From Pseudobdellovibrionaceae bacterium (GTDB lineage Bacteria; Bdellovibrionota; Bdellovibrionia; Bdellovibrionales; JAMPXM01): a stretch of DNA of 17,943 bases. This document shows, piece after piece, positions 7,612 through 15,215 of the stretch. Numbering within the stretch: the stretch's first letter is position 1; every line of letters starts with the position of its first letter. A program made the position numbers and the translations under genes. The notes under the pieces are model-generated. The model did no database searches. It was not told the DNA's origin and was given only the letters and a program-made list of their open reading frames with translations. The DNA lies in NCBI GenBank assembly GCA_022843085.1, contig JALHOI010000009.1, positions 1-17,943 of the forward strand, given 5' to 3'.

Positions 7612-7671
7612 CTTGAAACTCGAGTTTCTCAAGCTCGAACCACGATGTGGTTATGACCGGCGGCAGCCGGT
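7612..7671. other. Palindrome-rich intergenic stretch between gloA and cheR
   Basis: The 244-bp gap (7563-7806) holds no convincing gene. Three inverted repeats stand in a row: a perfect 14-bp palindrome GAAACTCGAGTTTC (7615-7628) with an outer CTTGA/TCAAG pair (7612-7616 and 7629-7633); AACCAC-GAT-GTGGTT (7638-7652); and ACCGGC-GGCA-GCCGGT (7656-7671). None is followed by a T-tract on either strand, so they are not classical intrinsic terminators, though they sit between two convergent genes where termination is expected. They could be protein-binding sites, Rho-assisted termination structures or processing sites. Confidence 0.45.
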
Positions 7672-7806
7672 TCCCGCTGTGTCTCTGGCAAACGAATTCA
7701 CCCTGACTTAAAATCACACCTGATGCCAAAGCCATCTGAATCCGAGCCGTACAAAACGCACCCTATCGATTTTCTTCGAGGCGCAATCTGACAGGTGTAA
7801 ATAAGA

Positions 7807-8652
7807 TTAAGCAGCGTTCGCTACAGATTCTCGTTTTCGATAAATAATCGAACCATCTGATTCGATCTGATCGTACTGGTCGGACAAACCGTAAACACTT
7901 TCACCTGCACCCAAAACGAGAACGCCGCCAACACTGAGCGTCTCTGTCACGCGCTTCAGAATTTCACGCTTTGCTTCAACAGCCTGGTAAATCAAAACGT
8001 TGCGACAAAAAACGATGTCAAACGAGTGCGCAAAGTGAAAAATCTCTTTCAAATTCAGACTTCGATAATCGATTTGGTCGCGCAAGATCGGCTTGGCCCG
8101 CCAACCGCCTTCAGGATCTGCCGTGAAGTACTTGAGCTTTAAGTTTTCGACGAGTCCCCTGTTGACCTCAAGATCTGAGTAGCGCGCCCCGCGCGCTCTT
8201 TCGAGAATTCGACTCGAAATGTCGGTCCCTACAATTTTAAATGGAGTTTTTTGCGGCGACTTCTCGTTCCATTCGTGAATCATCATCGCGATCGAGAGAG
8301 CCTCTTGACCGCTCGAACTTGCTGCCGACCAGATATTGAGCGGCAGAGAAGCCCGCCCGGCCGCGAGCCGAGGGTTCAGTACCAAGCTCTCAATTGACTT
8401 AAAAATTCTCGCATCTCTGAAAAACGAGGTCTCGTTGTTGGTCGCTAGATCTAAAAGGTGAGTTTTCAATTCTTTTGACAAGCCTGTCTTCGCTTGGCTG
8501 TACAAATCTTCGACTGAACACCCGAGCTGAGTTTTCGCAATCTGTTCAAGCCGGTTCTGCAGCTGAAAATAGTTCGCCTCTGAATAGATGATGCCAAGCT
8601 CGCGCTCGATCAGTTTAGCGAAAAACACGAGAATCTCAGGTGTCGAGGTCAT
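7807..8652 (-). CDS. cheR: Chemoreceptor methyltransferase CheR
   Basis: 281 residues. It transfers methyl groups from SAM to glutamates of chemoreceptors for adaptation, in the cytoplasm at receptor arrays. The N-terminal helical domain (1-65) precedes the conserved TNNETSFFRD (71-80), the SAM-binding loop WSAASSSGQEALSIAM (108-123), the acidic strand end VGTDIS (141-146) and CRNVLIY (216-222). The loop has the SGQE version rather than enteric TGEE. No beta-subdomain loss or C-terminal pentapeptide-binding extension is obvious. The ATG overlaps the cheB stop by one base (TAATG), implying translational coupling. It is the last gene of the chemosensory operon; no T-rich terminator was found behind it. 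Confidence 0.95.
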   Translation of the reverse strand: MTSTPEILVFFAKLIERELGIIYSEANYFQLQNRLEQIAKTQLGCSVEDLYSQAKTGLSKELKTHLLDLATNNETSFFRDARIFKSIESLVLNPRLAAGRASLPLNIWSAASSSGQEALSIAMMIHEWNEKSPQKTPFKIVGTDISSRILERARGARYSDLEVNRGLVENLKLKYFTADPEGGWRAKPILRDQIDYRSLNLKEIFHFAHSFDIVFCRNVLIYQAVEAKREILKRVTETLSVGGVLVLGAGESVYGLSDQYDQIESDGSIIYRKRESVANAA

Positions 8653-9746
8653 TATGTGCCAGCCGCAGTTTTAAGGTTGAGTGCGCAAATTTTTGGTGTC
8701 AGAAGCTGAACGATTTCATCGAGATTTCCCATACGATCAAAAGCACCGCACTCGTGAACAGCGCCGGGCATCCCGAAAACAACAGAGGATGCCTTGTCTT
8801 GAATGACCACGGCGCCACCCTTGGACTTGACGGCGATAGCGCCGATTTTTCCGTCGGCACCCATGCCCGTCAGTACGACGGACAGAAGTTTACTTCCGTA
8901 AATTTCAGCGGCCGTTTCAAACAGCGGATCAACGGCAGGTCTCACAGAGTTTAAGAGCGGCCCCTGATCGAGAGACAGCATCGTCTTGCCGTCGATTTTT
9001 TTAAGACGAACATGATAGTTTCCGGGCGCAACATAGATGGTCCCAACTTTCAGCTCTTCGCCATTCTGAACTTCTTTTGCGGGAACCCCAGCCAGCTTCC
9101 CTAGTCGCTGTGCGAAGGTCTCGGTGAAAATCGGGGGCATGTGCTGACAAATAACGATCGGCACCTCGTACGGTGCCGGAAGCTTCGAGAAAAGATTTTC
9201 AAGTGCTGTCGGACCGCCTGTCGATGAACCGATCACAAGCAGACTTGGTTTAAAAATATCCCAAATAATCGGCGGGTAGGTGGGCGACTCGCCGGTCGCC
9301 TTAACGACACGAGAAATCGGAGCTGATCGAGCATGCATGGTATCGCGAATCGCTTCGAGCTTCGGCTCGAGCATAGAACGCAGCAGCCCAGCCGCATCTT
9401 GGCCTTGTGAAGTCCCGTCAGGTTTTGTGACAAAATCGCTTGCGCCCAGCCGCAGAGCTTCGAGCGTCGCCTCAGAGCCGCGTTTCGAGACTGACGAAAA
9501 AATGAGTACTTTGCAATTACGTCCTTCAGCTTTCAGCCGTCGAAGTGTTTCGAGACCATCGACCTCTGGCATTTCGAGGTCGAGGATCATGACGTCGACG
9601 GTCGACTCAGACAAACGCTGAAGTGCAAATTTTCCGTTGCTCGCCACCCCCGCGACAGAGATCCAATCGATTCGTTCGACAGCCGCGCGAATCTGAGAAC
9701 GATAAACTACCGAATCATCAACAATCAGAACGCGCAGTTTCTCCAT
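8652..9746 (-). CDS. cheB: Chemotaxis response regulator protein-glutamate methylesterase CheB
   Basis: 364 residues in two domains. The receiver (1-125) has the acidic pair Asp10/Asp11, phosphoacceptor Asp56 (LDLEMP) and Lys108 (TKPD). The methylesterase domain (about 168-350) has the catalytic triad Ser175 (GSSTGGPTAL), His202 (QHMPP) and Asp298 (TGMGADG). It removes methyl groups from, or deamidates, chemoreceptor side chains when phosphorylated by CheA. Length and layout are normal. The start lies 6 nt after the chemoreceptor stop and lacks a strong ribosome binding site, so translation probably depends on the upstream gene. That makes it sensitive to polarity from the premature stop at 11388-11390. 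Confidence 0.96.
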   Translation of the reverse strand: MEKLRVLIVDDSVVYRSQIRAAVERIDWISVAGVASNGKFALQRLSESTVDVMILDLEMPEVDGLETLRRLKAEGRNCKVLIFSSVSKRGSEATLEALRLGASDFVTKPDGTSQGQDAAGLLRSMLEPKLEAIRDTMHARSAPISRVVKATGESPTYPPIIWDIFKPSLLVIGSSTGGPTALENLFSKLPAPYEVPIVICQHMPPIFTETFAQRLGKLAGVPAKEVQNGEELKVGTIYVAPGNYHVRLKKIDGKTMLSLDQGPLLNSVRPAVDPLFETAAEIYGSKLLSVVLTGMGADGKIGAIAVKSKGGAVVIQDKASSVVFGMPGAVHECGAFDRMGNLDEIVQLLTPKICALNLKTAAGT

Positions 9747-9752
9747 CGAAGT

Positions 9753-11687
9753 TTAGGCCTTTCGAACCAAAGCAGCTAACTTTTCCGCCAGATTTCCAAG
9801 TTCGCGCGACGCTTCAAGAGTTTGCTTCGAAGACGACATACTTTCGTTCGCAGCGCCCGAAACGATGTTGACCGTCTTCGCAATACTTTCGACTCCGCGC
9901 CGTGCTTCGAGAACAACTCGCGACACTTCATTTGTGGTTGCGGTCTGCTCCTCGACGGCTGTAGCGATGACTCCTGAAATACCGTTTAGCTTTTCAACAG
10001 CTTCGGCGATACCACCGATCGCATTGACAGCATCTTGAGTATCCTTCTGAATTGCACCGATTTTGCCCGTGATGTCGTTCGTCGCCTTCGCCGTCTGCTT
10101 GGCGAGCTCTTTAACTTCGTTGGCGACAACGGCAAAGCCTTTACCTGCTTCACCGGCACGAGCCGCCTCGATTGTCGCGTTTAGAGCTAAGAGATTCGTC
10201 TGCTGAGCAATCGACGATATGACTTTGATCACATCACCGATTTCTTGGCTGCTTGTTCCAAGCTTGGTGATCGTCACGTTCGTCTGCCGAGCTCGGTCGA
10301 GCGTACTTTTCGCCATGTGAGAAGATTCACTCGTCGACCGTGCAATCTCTTTGATCGACGCAACCATCTCTTCCATATTCGTAGCAACGATCGTGACGCC
10401 GGCCGCAACCTGATCTGCCGAGGCTGCTGCAGAAATCGATTCTTTGCTAGTTCTCGTAGCCGTGTTCGACATCTCTGACGAAGTCGCAGTAAGCTCGGCC
10501 GAGGCTCCCGATAAAGCTGCAGCAGTTTCTTCGATCGAGGTAATCATGTTTTTCATCGCGGTAATATCAGTCGCGAACTTGACGACCTTATAGGGCTTAC
10601 CGTCGGCATTGAAAACGGGATTGTAAGAGGCGTTGATCCAAACGTTTTTCTTACCTTTTCCAATTCGTAAGTATTCGCCTGAATCTAGCTCGCCACGATT
10701 CAACTTATCCCAGAAGTTTCGATAGGCCGGACTCGCAACGTATGTTTCATCACAGAAGAGACGGTGATGACGGCCTTTAATTTCAGCCAAATCATATCCG
10801 AGAGTTTTCAAAAAGTTTTCGTTCGCCGTAATGATCGTACCGTCAAGATTGAATTCAATAACCGCTTGCGCTTTATCAATTGCGAGAAGTTTCGCTTGGG
10901 TCTCCATCGAAACCATTTTTTGCTTTGTTATGTCGTTTGCGAATTTAACAACTTTGTAAATGTGTCCATTTGAATCGAAGATCGGGTTATACGAAGCGTT
11001 GATCCAAATCTCGTTTCCCGAACGATCAATGCGTTTGTAATCGTTCGTATCGAACTCACCGCGATTGAGTTTGTCCCAAAAGTTCTGATACTCGCGCGAC
11101 GCTGCGTAGGTAGGTTCGCAAAAAATACGGTGATGCTTGCCCACGATCTCACGAAGTTCATAGCCCAGAGTTTTCAGAAAGTTTTCGTTGGCCGTGATGA
11201 TTGTACCATCGAGGTTAAATTCGATCATGGCCTGTGCTTTCGAGATCGCTGCGATTTTTCCATCTGCTTCCGCAGCCAGATTCTTTAAAGCGGTGACGTC
11301 GGTCGCGAATTTGACAACGCTTATCACTTCGCCGCGTGCGTTCATCACGGGGTTGTAAGACGCGTTGATCCAGACTTCACGACCGCCCTAACCTACACGC
11401 TTAAATTCACCCGATACTAACTCTCCACGAATAAGCTTTACCCAAAAGCGCTTGTAATCAAGCGAGGATGTGTAATTGCTTTCGCAGAAAATCCGATGGT
11501 GCTTGCCTTGAATTTCTGAAAGCTCGTAGCCTAATGTTTTGAGAAAGTTTTCGTTGGCGTGCAGAATCGTCCCGTCGAGACTAAATTCGATCACAGCTTG
11601 AACTCGATCAAGCGCAGCGAGCTTGCTTCGCATCTGGTCGATTGGTTCAATTGTAGTTTCGGCGAGATTCTTTGCTGCTTGACTCAT
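9753..11687 (-). pseudogene. Soluble triple-PAS methyl-accepting chemotaxis protein, interrupted by an in-frame TAG
   Basis: Read through, the frame encodes 644 residues: three tandem PAS domains (about 22-143, 144-265, 266-380) and a methyl-accepting signalling domain with the conserved hairpin tip [20 protein letters not shown] (495-514). There is no transmembrane helix or HAMP, so it is a cytoplasmic receptor of the BdlA/Aer-like PAS class, sensing perhaps redox state, oxygen or a small ligand. Codon 100 is TAG (minus strand 11390-11388), inside GEFKRVG-stop-GGREVW. Homologous PAS sequences typically read RIGKGGREVW, and the third PAS here has RIGKG, so a lysine codon probably became TAG by one substitution. 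Both frame segments are otherwise intact and in the same frame. The start has AGGGG overlapping the cheW stop, 9 nt upstream. Products would be a 99-residue PAS fragment (11388-11687) and, if restarted internally (for example GTG 11348 or ATG 10916), a shorter receptor. Sequencing error remains possible. Confidence 0.85.
10548..11624 (-). repeat. Three tandem PAS-coding units in the chemoreceptor gene
   Basis: The three PAS domains start at 11624, 11258 and 10892, exactly 366 nt (122 codons) apart; the third ends near 10548. Each unit shares the protein motifs [19 protein letters not shown], (K/R)HHR(I/L)FC, FW.KL.RGE and VWINASYNP or IWINASYNP, and there are long stretches of near-identical bases. 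This indicates internal duplication within the gene. Units 2 and 3 have no stop; unit 1 carries the TAG. Confidence 0.8.
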
Positions 11688-11699
11688 GCGCGTATGCCC

Positions 11700-12131
11700 C
11701 TATTCCTTTGAGTTTGACAATTCTTTTGAAAGACGATCGAGATCCAGCACACTGAGAAGGCTGTCGTTCGTCTTGTAAATTCCCTTTATAAACTTTCGAA
11801 CATCTGCGGGTATAGTCTCGGGTGGCTTCTCGAATGCGTTTCGACTCACTTCGACAACATCCCCGATCGAGTCGACAATCAATGAGACCAGATTTCCGTC
11901 AATCTTGCAGACTACAGACATTTGAGCTTCTGCCTGCGTTTTAAATCCAAAAAGTTCACGCAAACCAAGTGCGGTCGCTATCTGACCACGCAGATTAATG
12001 AGGCCACGTACGAAGGACGGTGCAAGCGGAACATCAACAATGGTCGGCGGTCCGGTCACTTCTTGAACCTTCATGACCTCGATTCCGAAAACGTCTTCAC
12101 CGATTCGGAACGTTGTGAGTTGCTCGGTCAT
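11700..12131 (-). CDS. cheW: Chemotaxis coupling protein CheW
   Basis: 143 residues forming a single CheW domain, with the typical FRIGEDVFGIEV start, VRGLINLRGQ (41-50) and ends in helical SVLDLDRLSKEL. It couples chemoreceptor tips to CheA in the cytoplasmic array. Strong ribosome binding site AAGGAG (12143-12138) with 6-nt spacing; the ATG overlaps the cheA stop by 4 nt. It ends with TAG, further evidence that TAG is a normal stop here. The chemoreceptor gene begins 12 nt downstream, as expected for physically interacting partners. Confidence 0.96.
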   Translation of the reverse strand: MTEQLTTFRIGEDVFGIEVMKVQEVTGPPTIVDVPLAPSFVRGLINLRGQIATALGLRELFGFKTQAEAQMSVVCKIDGNLVSLIVDSIGDVVEVSRNAFEKPPETIPADVRKFIKGIYKTNDSLLSVLDLDRLSKELSNSKE

Positions 12132-15100
12132 GCGGCTCTCCTTGCGGGTCCAATCAACTCAGACACCATGCTCAGTAATGTTTCAGCCTGCAGCTTTTCA
12201 AGGTAGACGTTGAAACCGGCTGCAACTCCTTTTTGGACGTGCGATTTGTCAGCCCGAGAGCTGATCGCAAGCATCGGCAGCGTCTCGAACTTCGGGTTCG
12301 AGCGAACCGATTTTGCAAGCTCAAAGCCGTTCATTCGCGGCATCTCAATATCGGTCACAAGCAAATCAAACGAGACTTCATCAGAGTTCAGAATTTCAAC
12401 CGCTTCCTGACCATCACTTGCCGTTACGATTTCATATCCTCCGCTGAGAAGAACATTCGCAATCGCGCGCCTAAAGAACGGGGTGTCTTCGACCAATAGA
12501 ATTCTCATGGGCCCAGCTGCACGCGGTGCATGCCGAGCCACGACTTTTTCGCCGGCGACGACGACTGATTTGAGGTGTGGAAAGGTCTGCAGAATGAGTT
12601 CGAAAGGATCAACCACAACGACCAGTTCATCTTTGGTATTCAAGTTCCCAGAGATCGCCCCACCCGCGGCCAGCGAGGATGAGATTTCAAGTGAGGAGGA
12701 CAAAGTATCGATGATTTCATCGACTTCAATGCCGTAAAGGCAGCCGGCGCGCTCAACAACAACAACTGGAAATTTACCCGAAGTCACATCGCGAACCGTA
12801 GCAGCATAGCCCAAGCGAAGATTCGCCGAAATCAAAGGTAGAATCGTATCACCGTAGCGTATCACCCGCTGCGCGCCGCTGAGTTCGACGGCATTAGTGT
12901 CAAATTCTTCAAGGCGGTTTACGTAGCCAAGAACCATGGCGTGTTTGGTCGGCGAATTGACCCGAACCAAAAGATAATCTTGAACATCTGACGTCTTGTT
13001 CTTCTTTAAACTACGTTCACCGTTGGAATCATCGGCATTCAGTTCTTCTTTTCCAATTTGTGCAACTTTTGAAAGTCCAAGAACATCGAGAATCAATGCG
13101 ACAGATCCGTCGCCCAACACCGTTGCACCTGAATAAACCTGAAGAGACTTAAGAAGTCGGTTTATTGGCTTAACGACAATGTCCGCCGTATCCTGAACCT
13201 CTTCGACGATTAATCCAAACGAACAGTGCTCAGCGTTAAGTACCGCGATGTTTAGGACTGCAGGTTTTTCTTTGGTTTTTGCGACCCCTAAAAGCTGATC
13301 GAGATCAACCAGCGGCAGGATGCTTCCCCGCAACCTGAATACGGGAGCCCCATGCAAGTACTCAACCTTACTTTCACTCGACTGATCAACGCGAACAAGC
13401 TCGACCAACTTCACTTGCGGAATAGCAAAAATGTTTTTACCTGAGTTGACGATAAGTGCGGGTACGATTGCTAACGTCAGTGGAATTTTGATTCGAATGG
13501 TGGTGCCAGTACCTGTCACGCTGCTGAGTTCGACTGTACCACCAATTTTTTCAATGTTTGTTCGTACGACGTCCATGCCGACACCGCGACCAGACACATT
13601 CGTAACTTTTGCTGCTGTGGAAAATCCAGGCGCGAAAATTAGATTGAAGATTTCTTTTTCGTTCATGGTCTTCGCGCGGGCTTCGGTGATCAAACCTTTT
13701 TCAATGCCCTTTCGAAGGAGCAAGTCGCTGTTTAGACCTTTACCGTCATCGGCAATCTCAATTACGACTTGCCCACCCTCATGGTAGGACTTAATTGTGA
13801 TGCGCCCTCCGATGGGTTTTCCAGCCTGGCGACGTGTCTCGGGCATTTCGATGCCGTGATCGCACGAATTTCGCACAATGTGCGTGAGCGGATCTTTAAT
13901 CGCTTCAAGCAACGACTTATCGAGTTCGGTGTCGGCCCCTTGAAGTTCGATTGCAATTTGTTTTCCCAATTCACCAGAAAGATCTCGCACGACTCGCGAA
14001 AACTTACCCAAAACGTTGCCGATGGGCTGCATCCGCGTCTTCATGAGTTCGCCTTGAATTTCGCTCGTCACGACGTTGAGTCGCTTCGACAGATTGACAA
14101 ACTCCATGTTCTCAGAGGTATTTGAAAATTGAATGACTTGGTTTCGAACAAGAACCATCTCGCCCATCAAGGTCATCAGGTTGTCGAGCAAGGGTACTGA
14201 AACTCGAATCGAGCTGAGCTCGGCCGCGGACTCGGCCGTCGGCGGATGATTGGCTGCCGCGGGTATCTTCGCGGCCGTAGTAGCAGTCTGCGGGACTGTT
14301 TGGCTCGGTTCGGCTTGGATCAACGCCGGCTCAAGAGCAGCCGTTGCTTCACTCAGCATTCGCAAAATATTGCCCACTAAACCTTTGATTTCCGAGTTGT
14401 CCATCTTGGCTTTGATGCAAGTGACTTCAAGTTCGATAAGCTCAACGCACTTGAATAAAACATTAATAAGTATTTTAGATGGAACGTGGGACCCCGTGCG
14501 CAGAATCTCAAGACTCGATTCAATTCCGTGCGAAAGATCCCCAAGGTTACCGTACGAAAAAAGATACGCCACACCTTTTAGCGAGTGAACGTCACGGTAA
14601 ATTGAATCGATGAGCTCTTTCGAATGGTCACCGTTTTCAATCTGCTGAAGACTTTTTGATATTCTCTCGACCCGCTCTTCGCATTCAACCACAAACTCTT
14701 CATTCGTGCCAAAGAGAGAGCTCGACGGCGCTGCCGTTGAAGCTGAATTGTTCGTGGCAGCTTCTAAATTTCCGACTTCTGGCTTAGCAACTTGCGGCTT
14801 TGTAACTTCGACTGAAACATCAAAGTTGAAATCGATCGTTTGGCCTTCGAGGAGCGTGCGAGCGCCGTCGATGCCACGCAAAAACAGGCTGACGTATTCT
14901 GCTGGGATCACACCTTTATTTTGAAAGCCCATTAAGATATTTTCGAGCTCGTGGGTATGTGTCTGAAGCGCTGTTAGCTCCATGACCCCTGCGCCGCCTT
15001 TCAAATTGTGAAAGCAGCGAAAGACGGTGTCGAATGCGGGTTTAAAAGCAGCAGCGCCATCGAGCGAAAGTAGACTCTTTTCAGCGGCATCGAGCATCTC

Positions 15101-15148
15101 GAGCGCCTCAGTCTTAAATTCTTCAATTTCTTGATCTGAAAATGCCAT
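12128..15148 (-). CDS. cheA: Hybrid chemotaxis histidine kinase CheA with C-terminal receiver
   Basis: About 1006 residues from the ATG at 15148. That start puts the first phosphoacceptor at His47 (FHNLKGGAG), close to His48 of E. coli CheA; an in-frame ATG at 15196 would add 16 unusual residues, and neither start has a good ribosome binding site. Domains: Hpt1 (1-105); Hpt2 (150-270) with His188 (VHSLKGVA); dimerisation (310-370); ATPase with N box DPLTHIVRNSCDHGIE (419-434), G1 ADDGKG (466-471) and G2 GRGVGMD (520-526); CheW-like 1 (560-690); CheW-like 2 (720-860); receiver (881-1000) with Glu887/Asp888, acceptor Asp933 (TDIEMPRMNG) and Lys985. It autophosphorylates when receptors signal and passes phosphate to CheY, CheB and probably its own receiver, which may act as a phosphate sink. 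The second Hpt, second CheW-like domain and receiver go beyond the enteric layout. Confidence 0.95.
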   Translation of the reverse strand: MAFSDQEIEEFKTEALEMLDAAEKSLLSLDGAAAFKPAFDTVFRCFHNLKGGAGVMELTALQTHTHELENILMGFQNKGVIPAEYVSLFLRGIDGARTLLEGQTIDFNFDVSVEVTKPQVAKPEVGNLEAATNNSASTAAPSSSLFGTNEEFVVECEERVERISKSLQQIENGDHSKELIDSIYRDVHSLKGVAYLFSYGNLGDLSHGIESSLEILRTGSHVPSKILINVLFKCVELIELEVTCIKAKMDNSEIKGLVGNILRMLSEATAALEPALIQAEPSQTVPQTATTAAKIPAAANHPPTAESAAELSSIRVSVPLLDNLMTLMGEMVLVRNQVIQFSNTSENMEFVNLSKRLNVVTSEIQGELMKTRMQPIGNVLGKFSRVVRDLSGELGKQIAIELQGADTELDKSLLEAIKDPLTHIVRNSCDHGIEMPETRRQAGKPIGGRITIKSYHEGGQVVIEIADDGKGLNSDLLLRKGIEKGLITEARAKTMNEKEIFNLIFAPGFSTAAKVTNVSGRGVGMDVVRTNIEKIGGTVELSSVTGTGTTIRIKIPLTLAIVPALIVNSGKNIFAIPQVKLVELVRVDQSSESKVEYLHGAPVFRLRGSILPLVDLDQLLGVAKTKEKPAVLNIAVLNAEHCSFGLIVEEVQDTADIVVKPINRLLKSLQVYSGATVLGDGSVALILDVLGLSKVAQIGKEELNADDSNGERSLKKNKTSDVQDYLLVRVNSPTKHAMVLGYVNRLEEFDTNAVELSGAQRVIRYGDTILPLISANLRLGYAATVRDVTSGKFPVVVVERAGCLYGIEVDEIIDTLSSSLEISSSLAAGGAISGNLNTKDELVVVVDPFELILQTFPHLKSVVVAGEKVVARHAPRAAGPMRILLVEDTPFFRRAIANVLLSGGYEIVTASDGQEAVEILNSDEVSFDLLVTDIEMPRMNGFELAKSVRSNPKFETLPMLAISSRADKSHVQKGVAAGFNVYLEKLQAETLLSMVSELIGPARRAA

Positions 15149-15215
15149 GTCTAGGTATCGGCGCAGACTTGAGGTCCAACGAGCCCAGGTCGACATTTAG
15201 ACATTTTTTTAACAA

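Noticed and set aside
11388..11390. TAG in the receptor read as a recoded sense codon
   Set aside because: rpmG, cheW and cheX stop at TAG where their families end, so TAG is used as a stop. No stem-loop read-through element was evident.
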